41,668 nucleotides of DNA from an uncultured bacterium (GTDB taxonomy: Bacteria; Bacteroidota; Bacteroidia; Bacteroidales; Marinifilaceae). The notes below the pieces were generated by a model that was given only the letters and a program-made list of their open reading frames with translations, was not told the origin of the DNA and ran no database searches. The DNA lies in the NCBI GenBank assembly GCA_905216195.1, contig CAJMSX010000032.1:1-41668 (forward strand), in the 5' to 3' direction. The position numbers and the translations under genes were made by a program. Shown here in pieces: positions 34,040 to 41,668 of the stretch (positions are counted from its first letter, which is position 1; each line of letters opens with the position of its first letter).

Positions 34040-34696
34040 TTAAGTGGTCGGCAGTAAAGAACGGAAGGGTTCGAAAGCGGCTAAAATCACAAGTCCTCCC
34101 AAAACGGTAATAATAATTCCGGCCACCTTATTTATCGTTACCAAAACCCGGAGTTTAAATTTTTTCCGAAATATATTGACAACCGTCGACAAGAGGTACC
34201 ACCAGGCGCCTCCACCCAGCAATACGCCCAACAAAACCAGCAATTCCGTCCCGAAAGTGGGGGTATCTCCCAAAACGGAGGTTCCGGCAAAAACCGCCAT
34301 AAAGACGACGACCGTCACCGGATTGGAAGCCGTCAGAAAAAACAGGGATAAAAAATCTCCCAATAAACCTTTTTTGCTTACCCGCCTTCTCGCCTTGATT
34401 TGTTTCAACGGATTATCGAAATAGATCTTCAAGCCTACGATCAATAAGAAGATACCTCCTATAATTTGTAAAAATACTTCGTGAGTTTTTATCGTATTGA
34501 TCACAAACCCTAATCCGAAAGCAGCCATAGTTGCATAAAAAAGATCTGCACAAGCAGCCCCCAAGCCGGCTATAAAACCCGATAAAGCTCCTTTATGTAA
34601 TGTCTTTTGTATAATCAATACTCCCATAGGACCCAAAGGAACGGATACCATCAGTCCGATCAACATTCCCCTGAAAATATATACTACATCGTACAT
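34040..34696 (-). CDS. LysE-family amino-acid exporter
   Basis: A 218-residue inner-membrane protein with about six hydrophobic segments. It has the LysE/RhtB signature near the start (FRGMLIGLMVSVPLGPMGV, then GFIAGLGAACADLFYA) and NPVTVVVFMAVFAG in the middle. The family exports basic or neutral amino acids; specificity is unknown. It is the last gene of a likely recF-DUF721-acyltransferase-lysE unit and starts 32 nt after the preceding stop. Its stop codon is 2 nt from the convergent hydE stop. Confidence 0.88.
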   Translation of the reverse strand: MYDVVYIFRGMLIGLMVSVPLGPMGVLIIQKTLHKGALSGFIAGLGAACADLFYATMAAFGLGFVINTIKTHEVFLQIIGGIFLLIVGLKIYFDNPLKQIKARRRVSKKGLLGDFLSLFFLTASNPVTVVVFMAVFAGTSVLGDTPTFGTELLVLLGVLLGGGAWWYLLSTVVNIFRKKFKLRVLVTINKVAGIIITVLGGLVILAAFEPFRSLLPTT

Positions 34697-34728
34697 ACCC
34701 GTATTTTAAAAATTCAACACCCTGACTG

Positions 34729-36201
34729 TTATAATTCGACGCTATCCGGTGAAAAACGATTCAATATCGTATCGTCATTAATTTCTTTGGATAAGGACTC
34801 TATCGTACTCATAGGGACATCGAACAAATCGAGGATCAGTAAGCCGTCCAAACACATATTAAACTTAGGATCGATATTGAAACCGATGATCCGGGCATTC
34901 AAGGATATGTACTTCTTCAATAATATCGGTAATTTATCACTCGAAGGCTCGATATCCCCGATCATTTTATCCAATGCCAGGATATTATTCCGGGCAGCTT
35001 CCAGCATAACGTCTACATCCGGATCGTTTGTTTCGACCCGGTACTTACATTTCGGTGAAACGTATCGGGCCAGTTCCTGGTTATAATGATTCTGGATAAT
35101 AAATTTCATTATCAACTCTTTAGAGACATCCGTATACTTTCCACTGATCGTGACCGGGCCGATCAGATAACGGTATTCCGGATTTTTTATGAGAAAATAC
35201 AATATTCCCTTCCACAATAAAAACAGGGGGAAAGGCTTACGCTGGTATTCTTCTATGATAAACGAGCGGCCTAACTCGATAGCTTCGTACAAAATCGGAA
35301 GCATGGCCTTTCGTATTTTAAATAAAGAATTGATATAAAACCCTTTAATACCATAGCGGTCCACTATATCTTTCCCTTTTCCGACCCGGTATGCTCCTAC
35401 AATCCGGTCGGTCTCGTTATCCCAGATAAAGAGATGAAAATAGTAAAGATCGTACTCGTCCATATCCACACTCCGATTCGTTCCTTCGCCTACCGCCCGG
35501 AAAGTCACTTCCCGCAAACGTCCGATTTCATTCAAGATGTTGGGAATCCGGATAGAAGGAGCACAATACACGCTATAGTTTTTCATATGAAACAAAAGGA
35601 AATCCTCCCGGATTTTATTAATTTCTTTCTTCAACACTTCCACCTCTGTCTCGGGAGCAATTTCTTCGGCTTTCGGTTCGGCCTTCTGTGTGCGCAAAAA
35701 GAATTTTTTCACCTCTAATGAAGAACCCAGCAAATAGGTCTTCGCTCTCAAAAACTTTCCGTACTGTCCGATATCCGTAAACGAATTTTGTATTTCTACA
35801 CTGATCGGATTTCCTATTCTCAGTTTCACGATTCTATTTTTCTTATTCAATAATTCCGACGGCAATTTTACCGTCCGCAACATGGGATGGATCAGGCCCA
35901 ACAAATGAAACAACAAACTGTTGGATCCTTTAAAATAAATGGGAATAACCGGTACATTCGCCTTCTTGATCATCTTTAATACCGAAGTTCCCCATTCTTT
36001 ATCCTCTACATTGTTCGAATCCGCCTGATAAGCGGAAACTTCTCCCGCCGGAAATAATCCCAAAGGTTTCCCGTCCGAAAGATGCCGTAAAGCTTCTTTA
36101 ATCCCGGCAGTACTGGAGATACTTTTATGACTCTCGAACGGATTTACTCCCAGAAAATAATCTTTTATCGGCACGATTTTTTTTAACAAAAAGTTTGCCA
36201 T
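34729..36201 (-). CDS. OlsB-like N-acyltransferase and acyltransferase remainder, 3' part of a gene split by an in-frame TAG
   Basis: A 490-residue ORF that is the downstream part of a fused acyltransferase. It starts within a PlsC-like glycerolipid acyltransferase domain (PLGLFPAGEVS at about residues 46-56 corresponds to the FPEGT block) and continues into a GNAT/OlsB-like domain (Acetyltransf_5 type: IGRLREVTFRAVGEGTNRSVDMD ends its first part, then YYFHLFIWDNETDRIVGAYRVG). The order acyltransferase then OlsB-like matches bifunctional OlsF/GlsF enzymes that make ornithine or glycine lipids. The nine codons between the upstream TAG (36229-36231) and this ATG are in the same frame and read naturally (RIRPDYKV), so a single nonsense change splits the gene. 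Internal initiation would make the N-acyltransferase half only. Confidence 0.8.
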   Translation of the reverse strand: MANFLLKKIVPIKDYFLGVNPFESHKSISSTAGIKEALRHLSDGKPLGLFPAGEVSAYQADSNNVEDKEWGTSVLKMIKKANVPVIPIYFKGSNSLLFHLLGLIHPMLRTVKLPSELLNKKNRIVKLRIGNPISVEIQNSFTDIGQYGKFLRAKTYLLGSSLEVKKFFLRTQKAEPKAEEIAPETEVEVLKKEINKIREDFLLFHMKNYSVYCAPSIRIPNILNEIGRLREVTFRAVGEGTNRSVDMDEYDLYYFHLFIWDNETDRIVGAYRVGKGKDIVDRYGIKGFYINSLFKIRKAMLPILYEAIELGRSFIIEEYQRKPFPLFLLWKGILYFLIKNPEYRYLIGPVTISGKYTDVSKELIMKFIIQNHYNQELARYVSPKCKYRVETNDPDVDVMLEAARNNILALDKMIGDIEPSSDKLPILLKKYISLNARIIGFNIDPKFNMCLDGLLILDLFDVPMSTIESLSKEINDDTILNRFSPDSVEL

Positions 36202-36228
36202 AACTTTATAGTCCGGCCGTATTCTGCT

Positions 36229-36528
36229 CTAAAGTTTAATCAATATAATCCCGTCCAACCCGCCGAACGGATGATTGGATATGGTAATAAAAGCACCTTC
36301 AATCGGTATTTTCTGAAGATCTTCTTCCTTAATTTCCACCGTGACCCCCAAAGCCTCTATCAAACGATCCAGAAAAGCATGCGGATCCTCATCATAAACA
36401 TCTGAATATAATTTATTTATCTTATTCAGTCTCATGATGTACATCACCAGCTTCGCTACCAAACTTCCCCCAAAACGATTCAAGCCGTTCGAAGCTTTCA
36501 ACAAGTCACTCGATTCAATCAGATTCAT
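36229..36528 (-). CDS. N-terminal fragment of the acyltransferase/OlsB-like gene, ending at in-frame TAG
   Basis: A 99-residue fragment from the ATG at 36528; a GTG 13 codons upstream (36567) is less likely since MNLIESSDLLKASNGLNRFG looks like the natural family N-terminus. It ends just after the acyltransferase active-site block ISNHPFGGLDGIILIKL, where the frame hits TAG at 36229-36231. The downstream ORF continues in the same frame and completes the domain. As it stands the fragment holds the catalytic His and Asp but not the rest of the acyltransferase fold, so it should be inactive alone. Read-through, a sequencing error or a real nonsense mutation (for instance TTG to TAG) are the options. 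Confidence 0.75.
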   Translation of the reverse strand: MNLIESSDLLKASNGLNRFGGSLVAKLVMYIMRLNKINKLYSDVYDEDPHAFLDRLIEALGVTVEIKEEDLQKIPIEGAFITISNHPFGGLDGIILIKL

Positions 36529-36594
36529 ATTTCTTTCGTTCAAATTTCTACCACTTTCCTCCGTCACACCCTCGTCCTGAAGAAATTTACCGGT

Positions 36595-36888
36595 TTACTT
36601 TATAATGATATCTTTAACGAGAGGGCTACCTATCTTTTCATTTAAAGCGGCGATTACCCCTTCTTTCACCATCAATATTTCATTTCTAACAACAGCGGAA
36701 GTAAAAGAAACAAATAAGCGCCCCTCGGCTATATATAACTTGCGGGTGCGGGAAGCAATCATATTTCCTACCACTTCGGGCCAGATTTCAGCAATTTCCA
36801 ACTCCTTCAATTTTTGTTCCAGGCCGAGTACTTTCAGTACAAGCTCCACCAATTCGTCCAATTTTTGCGTTTTCCCCTGATTTATCAT
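36595..36888 (-). CDS. DUF721/DciA-like protein
   Basis: A 97-residue protein starting at the ATG at 36888; an upstream in-frame TTG at 36921 is rejected. It matches DUF721 (IWPEVVGNMIASRTRKLYIAEGRLFVSFTSAVVRNEI has the typical pattern, quoted here as WPEVVGNMIASRT and LFVSFTSAVVRNEI). DciA proteins load replicative DnaB helicase in bacteria without DnaC. Members next to recF, as here, are common, and a link to replication or repair is inferred. It follows recF by 74 nt. Confidence 0.8.
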   Translation of the reverse strand: MINQGKTQKLDELVELVLKVLGLEQKLKELEIAEIWPEVVGNMIASRTRKLYIAEGRLFVSFTSAVVRNEILMVKEGVIAALNEKIGSPLVKDIIIK

Positions 36889-36962
36889 ATGACTTGTACT
36901 TTTCCTTCCTTTACACTGCAAATATAATATTAATCTTACAGCCGTTTATCCTTCCGGTAAAA

Positions 36963-38057
36963 TTAATATACCTTTCCGTCTTCCATCCGGAACAAACGAT
37001 ACTCTTTTTTTTGTAATTTCAAAATTTCATCGATATGTTCCCGGTTGGTATCGGTTATAAAAATTTGTCCGAAAACGTCCTCTCCAACCAAATTTACAAT
37101 CTGCTCTACCCTTCCCGCATCCAACTTATCGAAAATATCGTCCAGCAATAGCAGAGGCTTCACCCGGTTCGTTTTGAGCAGCCACATATACTGGGCCAAT
37201 TTCAATGCGATCAGAAACGTTTTTTTCTGTCCCTGGGATCCGATTTTCCGCACGGCATATTCATCGATATTCAAAGCTACATCATCCCGGTGTATCCCGG
37301 CTGTCGTATAGAGCAATACCCGGTCCTTGCTCAGGGAATCTTGCAACGCCTCCCGGAAGGAAGCGTTTCTCACCGATTTATTGTAATTCAAAAACACCTT
37401 TTCTTTCCCTCCCGAAATTAAATCGTAGTATTGTTGAAACACCCGTCGGAATTCCAATAAAAACTCTTCCCTTTTCCGCATAATCATCTCTCCCGTTTCA
37501 CTCAATTGCTCGTCCCAGATTTCCAGAATTTCCGGATCCAGAGAACTTCCCGCCGAAGTTTTCAATAAAGTATTCCGCTGCAAGAGGGTCCGGTTATAAC
37601 GAATCAAGGCCTGTAAATAAGCTTTATCGCATTGACTGATAATTCCGTCTATCAATTTTCGTCTTTCTTCACTTCCTCCCTCGATCAAACCGATATCCTC
37701 CGGAGAAATCATAACCAAGGGCAACAATCCAATATGTTCGGAAAGTTTTTCGTATACTTTTTGATTTTTCTTAAATACTTTTTTGCATCCCCTTTTCACC
37801 CCGCACGATATTTCCAGAATTTCATCTTCCCGCTCGTATTTCCCCTGCAAGACGAAAAATTCATTCCCATGCCTGATGTTCTGTACATCCGGTAAATTGA
37901 AATAGCTTTTACACATCGACAACTGATAAAGAGCATCTAAAATATTGGTTTTACCAACCCCATTATTACCAATCAGACAATTGAATCCGATGCTGAATTC
38001 CAATTTCGCGTCTGCGATATTTTTAAAATTAATTATATTTAACTCTTTTATAACCAT
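36963..38057 (-). CDS. recF: DNA replication and repair protein RecF
   Basis: A 364-residue SMC-like ATPase that recognises single-/double-strand junctions and helps RecOR load RecA in gap repair. The ATG at 38057 (MVIKELNIINFKNI) gives the family's normal start; a 38-codon in-frame extension crosses the promoter and is rejected. Motifs: Walker A GNNGVGKT (30-37), RecF block ISPEDIGLIEGGSEERRKLID, signature GSQGQKKTFLIALKLAQ, Walker B PLLLLDDIFDKLD and the D-loop region ITDTNREH. First gene of a likely recF-DUF721-acyltransferase-lysE unit and divergent from the TPR gene. Confidence 0.95.
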   Translation of the reverse strand: MVIKELNIINFKNIADAKLEFSIGFNCLIGNNGVGKTNILDALYQLSMCKSYFNLPDVQNIRHGNEFFVLQGKYEREDEILEISCGVKRGCKKVFKKNQKVYEKLSEHIGLLPLVMISPEDIGLIEGGSEERRKLIDGIISQCDKAYLQALIRYNRTLLQRNTLLKTSAGSSLDPEILEIWDEQLSETGEMIMRKREEFLLEFRRVFQQYYDLISGGKEKVFLNYNKSVRNASFREALQDSLSKDRVLLYTTAGIHRDDVALNIDEYAVRKIGSQGQKKTFLIALKLAQYMWLLKTNRVKPLLLLDDIFDKLDAGRVEQIVNLVGEDVFGQIFITDTNREHIDEILKLQKKEYRLFRMEDGKVY

Positions 38058-38090
38058 CAATCTCCTGCAAATCCCTATTTGGTGATGTTG

Positions 38091-38098
38091 CAAAGATA
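38091..38098 (-). promoter_or_regulatory. -7 element of recF
   Basis: On the minus strand TATCTTTG, a perfect TAnnTTTG about 34 nt before the ATG at 38057. No clear -33 element. Confidence 0.55.
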
Positions 38099-38193
38099 TA
38101 AAAAAACAGCGTGGAAGCATGGAACTTAGCAGAAAGAAGCTCTCAAAAAAAAATAATTTTCCATTTTTCATTTTCTGTTTTAAATTAAAAAAC

Positions 38194-38251
38194 TACTTTT
38201 GCACGTTATTAAGTCAGATTTCGAGTGTGAAGGAAGGTACACGGCGTGTAC
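38194..38251 (+). promoter_or_regulatory. -7 element and inverted repeat in the TPR gene leader
   Basis: TACTTTTG at 38194-38201 is a perfect -7 element. It gives a leader of about 75 nt that contains a perfect inverted repeat GTACAC-GGC-GTGTAC (38237-38251), possibly an operator or a small hairpin. Confidence 0.5.
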
Positions 38252-38281
38252 ATATCTTTTACAACAGTAAAAAAAATAACT

Positions 38282-38968
38282 ATGTCAAAGAAAAAAAATC
38301 ACGAAGACAAATTTGAGCACATTGAAGAAGCTTTATCCAGAGGCGAACAGTTCATTGAAACGAATCAAAAAATTCTTATTAATGCCGTCATCGTTATTCT
38401 GGTGCTCATTGCAGCCTTTTTAGGGTATAATAAATTTATCAAACAACCCCGGATCAGTGAAGCGGCCAATCAAATCTTCGGCGCTCAGAATTATTTTGAA
38501 AAAGACTCTTTCAATTTGGCTTTAAACGGAGACGGAAACAGTTCCGGTTTTCTGGAGATAGCAGATAATTACGGTTCCACCCCTGCAGGGAATCTGGCCA
38601 AATATTACAGCGGTTTGTGCTATTTGTATACCGGGGACTATCAGAATGCGATCAAGTATCTGGAAAAATTTTCTTCCGACGACCTGTTATTGGCCAATAT
38701 GGCTATCGCTAACATCGGAGATGCCTACATGCAGCTGGGAGAATATAAAAAAGCGGCGGAATACTATAAGAAAGCGGCTTCTTCTAAGGTAAACGATTTC
38801 TCTACGCCGATTTTTCTGATGAAAAATGCGTTGGCCTATGAAAAAGCAAATGATTATGCTGGGGCTTTAAAAATATATGAACAGATCGAAAACAACTTTC
38901 CTTCGGCTCCGGAAGCAAGGGATATCGAAAAATACATTACCCGAGCTAAAATGAAACTGGCAAAATAA
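38282..38968 (+). CDS. Tetratricopeptide-repeat membrane-anchored protein (YfgM-like)
   Basis: A 228-residue protein from the ATG at 38282 (MSKKKNHEDKFEHIEEALSR); an in-frame GTG at 38246 is rejected. A cytosolic stretch of about 30 residues is followed by one transmembrane helix (ILINAVIVILVLIAAFLGY). The rest has TPR-like pairs: AKYYSGLCYLYTGDYQNAIKYLEKF, ANIGDAYMQLGEYKKAAEYYKKA, ALAYEKANDYAGALKIYEQIENNFP. The layout is that of YfgM, the SecYEG-associated periplasmic TPR protein, and of similar Bacteroidetes proteins found next to recF. It likely scaffolds protein contacts at the membrane. Confidence 0.82.
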   Translation: MSKKKNHEDKFEHIEEALSRGEQFIETNQKILINAVIVILVLIAAFLGYNKFIKQPRISEAANQIFGAQNYFEKDSFNLALNGDGNSSGFLEIADNYGSTPAGNLAKYYSGLCYLYTGDYQNAIKYLEKFSSDDLLLANMAIANIGDAYMQLGEYKKAAEYYKKAASSKVNDFSTPIFLMKNALAYEKANDYAGALKIYEQIENNFPSAPEARDIEKYITRAKMKLAK

Positions 38969-39030
38969 AAACAGTGATCTAGCTGAAGGAATCCCCTAAA
39001 GTTGAATATTTAAGCAGGACCTAATATGGT

Positions 39031-39065
39031 AAAGAGTTCGGTAGCGTCCGGACTCTTTCTTTTTA
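39031..39065 (+). terminator. Rho-independent terminator of the TPR gene
   Basis: Eleven-bp stem with one T-G pair (39031-39041 and 39048-39058), 6-nt loop, then CTTTTT. It lies 62 nt after the stop codon. Confidence 0.8.
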
Positions 39066-39232
39066 AGCCAGATTTGATTCTTTTATGGTTATCGTGTATC
39101 ATGTATTCCTCTAACGCTTTGCTGGAACCTTCTACCGAATTAAATTTTTCAGCCTAGAGGTTCGGATCTCATTTCCCCCATCCGCGCTGCATTTCTCAAG
39201 CTCCCTCTGATGGATGCTTCACCCACACACAT

Positions 39233-39265
39233 AAAAAACCGTCCGGAAAAAATCCCGAACGGTTT
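39233..39265 (-). terminator. Rho-independent terminator of korAB
   Basis: On the minus strand AAACCGT-(mismatch)-CGG / CCG-(mismatch)-ACGGTTT with a 7-9-nt loop, followed by a T-rich tail. It lies about 22 nt after the korB stop. Confidence 0.75.
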
Positions 39266-39286
39266 CGATTTTCTTTAAGAAGGACA

Positions 39287-40303
39287 TTATTTTACTTCCC
39301 AGATATCTCCACTGTTGAGTAAGTCTTCCATACAATGAATTTTGGAAATCTTCTTCACCTCTTCGATCTGCTCTTCCAAAGCTTCATCATAAGTATGAGC
39401 TTCCACATCCCGGATAACGCCCAAGGCCACGGGATATTCCGGGGCTTTCATGTTCACCAGCATCCAATGTAAATAGGGATTGGGATTATGAGCGTCATGC
39501 ACTAAAATATCTGCTTCGGTTATTCCGTCTTTTCCGAGTTCAACCACCTTCAATTTTCCGGTTTTATCGAAAAGCAATCCTTTTTCCTTATTCTTACCGA
39601 AAAGCATAGGCTGACCGTGTTTCAGGATCAGCTGCCGGTCCTCCCTTACTTCTTTATCCGTAATAGCAGCATGGGCTCCGTCGGCAAAAATAACACAGTT
39701 CTGCAGCACTTCCACCACAGAAGTCCCTTTATGTTTTACGGCTGTTTCCAATATCTCTGCCGTCAAGGCCACGTTGGTATCCAGGGAACGGGCAAAAAAT
39801 TTACCTTGTGCTCCGATGGTCAATTCCCCCGGATTAAAAGGATGTTCAATGGTACCATAAGGAGAAGTTTTGGTTTTCGTCCCCAACTTCGTGGTAGGAG
39901 AATACTGGCCCTTCGTCAATCCGTAAATCTCATTGTTAAATAATAATACGGTAAGGTCCACATTCCTCCGGATGGCGTGAATAAAATGATTACCGCCTAT
40001 CGCCAAAGCGTCTCCATCGCCCGAAATCTGAAGAATATTCAGATTACGGTTGGCATTTTTCACTCCGGAAGCAATGGCTGCAGCCCGGCCATGAATCGTA
40101 TGAAATCCATAGGTGTTCATATAGTAAGGGAAACGGGAAGAACAGCCTATTCCGGAGATAATCGCCCAGGATTCTTTCGGATAACCCAAAGAAGCCATGG
40201 CTTTCCACACAGAATTAATAATGCCGTGATCACCGCAACCGGGACACCATCTGATCTCCTGGTCGCTCTTAAAATCTTTCGGTGTATATTTTACTTCAGA
40301 CAT
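39287..40303 (-). CDS. korB: 2-oxoacid:ferredoxin oxidoreductase beta subunit
   Basis: A 338-residue TPP-binding beta subunit of the 2-oxoglutarate (or other 2-oxoacid):ferredoxin oxidoreductase. It has WCPGCGDHGI near the start, CSSRFPYYMNTYGFHTIHGRAA, the TPP motif ISGDGDALAIGGNHFIHA, then LFNNEIYGLTKGQYSPTT. The enzyme oxidises a 2-oxoacid to the acyl-CoA with reduction of ferredoxin, or runs in reverse, and is typical of anaerobes. It is 67 nt downstream of korA on the same strand. Confidence 0.93.
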   Translation of the reverse strand: MSEVKYTPKDFKSDQEIRWCPGCGDHGIINSVWKAMASLGYPKESWAIISGIGCSSRFPYYMNTYGFHTIHGRAAAIASGVKNANRNLNILQISGDGDALAIGGNHFIHAIRRNVDLTVLLFNNEIYGLTKGQYSPTTKLGTKTKTSPYGTIEHPFNPGELTIGAQGKFFARSLDTNVALTAEILETAVKHKGTSVVEVLQNCVIFADGAHAAITDKEVREDRQLILKHGQPMLFGKNKEKGLLFDKTGKLKVVELGKDGITEADILVHDAHNPNPYLHWMLVNMKAPEYPVALGVIRDVEAHTYDEALEEQIEEVKKISKIHCMEDLLNSGDIWEVK

Positions 40304-40370
40304 AATACTAAATTTTAGAATTCAAAGATCTAAGATTCCTGTCTTCTTTTTCTCTTTGAATCATTACTTT

Positions 40371-41668
40371 TTAAAACAACTGGTTCACTTTTTCTTTAAT
40401 CTCGACTACGGTAAACGGAAGACCCGCCACTTTATTATACTGACTATAGCTAAATTCCGGGAATTTGCTTCGAAGATAAGAGGCAAACTGTCCGAGATTC
40501 AGTTCACATACGATAATCTTGTTAAATTTAGCAAATATCTCCTTCGTATTTTTAGGTAAAGGATTGATATAATTAAAATGAGCCAGGCTAACGTCTTTCC
40601 CTTCCGCTCTCAATTCTTTGACAGCAGAAACCAAATGTCCGTAGGTTCCGCCCCATCCTACAACCAGCACTTCACCGCCTTCCGGATTTCCATAAACTTC
40701 CTGTTCGGGAATATAATTGGCAATACGAGCGACTTTTTCTTCCCGCAAATCCGTCATAACCTGATGATTTTCAGGAACATAACTAATAGTTCCGGTAATA
40801 TTCATCTTTTCCAGTCCACCGATACGGTGTTCCAGTCCCGGGGTACCGGGTACCGCCCAGGTTCTGGCCAATGTTTCCGGATCACGGGCATAAGGCTGGT
40901 AATCATCTCCGGCCTTAGCTCTTCTTACTTTAATTTCAGGCAATTTCGCCATAGAGGGAATGAGCCAGGGTTGAGCTCCGTTAGCCAAAAATCCGTCAGT
41001 CAGTAAAATGACCGGAGTCATGTGCTCCAACGCAATCTTACCGGCAATATAGGCATAATCGAAACAATTTCCGGAAGTACTGGCCGCCACAACGGGCATG
41101 GGACTTTCTCCGTTCCTCCCATAAAGTGCCTGCAACAAATCCGATTGTTCCGTTTTAGTCGGCAATCCGGTTGACGGACCTCCGCGTTGTACATCCACAA
41201 TCACCAGAGGCAGCTCAGCCATGACGGCCAGACCGCAAGCCTCCGATTTCAACGCCAACCCGGGTCCGGAAGTGGTGGTAACGGCAAAATTGCCGGCATA
41301 ACTTGCACCGATAGCCGTACAAATTCCTCCGATTTCATCTTCAGCCTGATAAGTTTTAGCACCCAAATCCCGCCTCAATGCCAACTCCTGCAAAATATCG
41401 GTCGCCGGCGTAATGGGATAAGACCCGCAAAACAAAGGCAATCCCGCTTTTTCCGCAGCAGCCAGTAATCCCCAGGCCGTAGCCCGGTTTCCCGTAATCG
41501 TCCGGTATTTGCCTTTTTCGATAGCGGCAGGAGCCACTTTAAAATGGACGGCCAAGGCATGTACATTGGAGGCATAATTGTAACCGGCCCTCAAAACAAT
41601 CTTATTGGCAGAAGCCACAGAAGGCTTTTTGGCGAATTTAATATCGAAAAATGCTTCGGTATGTTCCA
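40371..41668 (-). CDS. korA: 2-oxoacid:ferredoxin oxidoreductase alpha subunit (5' partial)
   Basis: The reading frame stays open to the end of the window, so the start and probably a fused N-terminal gamma domain lie beyond it; the GTG at 41618 is not the true start. Visible are about 430 residues: ATAWGLLAAAEKAGLPLFCGSYPITPATDILQEL (short blocks GSYPITPATDI, AEDEIGGICTAIGASYAG, TTTSGPGLALKSE), then DVQRGGPSTGLPTKTEQSDL, and the C-terminal VVGWGGTYGHLVSAV and LGQFASYLR. These are standard for KorA/PorA alpha subunits, the pyrimidine-binding side of the TPP enzyme. Substrate preference (2-oxoglutarate versus other 2-oxoacids) is inferred from similarity only. Confidence 0.93.
   Translation of the reverse strand, partial: EHTEAFFDIKFAKKPSVASANKIVLRAGYNYASNVHALAVHFKVAPAAIEKGKYRTITGNRATAWGLLAAAEKAGLPLFCGSYPITPATDILQELALRRDLGAKTYQAEDEIGGICTAIGASYAGNFAVTTTSGPGLALKSEACGLAVMAELPLVIVDVQRGGPSTGLPTKTEQSDLLQALYGRNGESPMPVVAASTSGNCFDYAYIAGKIALEHMTPVILLTDGFLANGAQPWLIPSMAKLPEIKVRRAKAGDDYQPYARDPETLARTWAVPGTPGLEHRIGGLEKMNITGTISYVPENHQVMTDLREEKVARIANYIPEQEVYGNPEGGEVLVVGWGGTYGHLVSAVKELRAEGKDVSLAHFNYINPLPKNTKEIFAKFNKIIVCELNLGQFASYLRSKFPEFSYSQYNKVAGLPFTVVEIKEKVNQLF

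Larger units (their letters stand above)
38969..39286. other. Non-coding region between the TPR gene and korB
   Basis: About 320 nt holding a terminator for each flanking gene (39031-39065 plus strand, 39233-39265 minus strand). Between them is a nested inverted repeat: CCTCTA/TAGAGG at 39108-39113 and 39155-39160 with GCTG/CAGC inside (39121-39124 and 39150-39153). No convincing ORF or known RNA is present. Confidence 0.4.

Noticed and set aside
34729..36528. Frameshift as the cause of the split acyltransferase gene
   Set aside because: Both pieces are in the same frame and the intervening codons read through as plausible protein, so a single stop codon explains the break.
38058..38171. 38-codon N-terminal extension of recF
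   Set aside because: RecF proteins begin at the MVIKELNIINF segment, and the extension overlaps the recF -7 element.

Overview
The window is typical of the Bacteroidales. It carries SusC/SusD outer-membrane proteins, several lipoproteins, a type IX secretion (T9SS) C-terminal sorting domain next to a PorV-like protein, and many copies of the Bacteroidetes promoter (-33 TTTG, 19-21 nt, -7 TAnnTTTG). A HydE [FeFe]-hydrogenase maturase and 2-oxoacid:ferredoxin oxidoreductase subunits point to an anaerobe. Gut Odoribacteraceae (Odoribacter/Butyricimonas-like) would fit, but that placement is an impression and not a result.

Layout. 1-5947 (+): 3' part of susC, then susD, a Calx-beta-like lipoprotein and a small secreted protein; no carbohydrate-active enzyme gene is visible. 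5948-6434: non-coding, with several hairpins. 6435-10202 (+): a subtilisin-like protease with a T9SS sorting domain, followed 9 nt later by a PorV-like protein. 10548-14661 (+): a ROK regulator, a NagB-LmbE fusion and a nucleotidyltransferase (amino-sugar metabolism). 14782-18163 (-): a Cys-rich HYC_CC_PP-like protein, a TonB receptor with a Cys cluster in its plug, and an HMA protein, probably a metal (copper?) module behind a canonical promoter. 18333-21877 (+): a thioredoxin-fold lipoprotein without CxxC, lpxH and comM/yifB. 21890-25980 (-): grpE-dnaJ-oxyR-gmhA-ppa in one direction. 26085-27400 (-): radC, rpsT and two identical tRNA-Glu genes. 27625-28341 (+): rsmI. 28447-32807 (-): a large lipoprotein and a DUF3352-like/beta-propeller membrane protein. 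32985-34037 (+): hydE. 34040-38057 (-): recF, a DUF721 (DciA-like) gene, an acyltransferase/OlsB-like N-acyltransferase gene broken by an in-frame TAG, and a LysE exporter. 38282-38968 (+): a TPR membrane protein. 39287-41668 (-): korB and a partial korA running off the window.

Most of the right half is core housekeeping. The more unusual items are the T9SS protease/PorV-like pair with a lipoprotein-type signal, the NagB-LmbE fusion with a replaced active-site Asp, a perfect palindrome at the predicted start of ROK transcription, the redox-dead thioredoxin fold, the amber codon in the probable glycine/ornithine-lipid synthase, and terminators that share bases with stop codons and a promoter. 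I saw no CRISPR array, insertion sequence, phage gene or rRNA.
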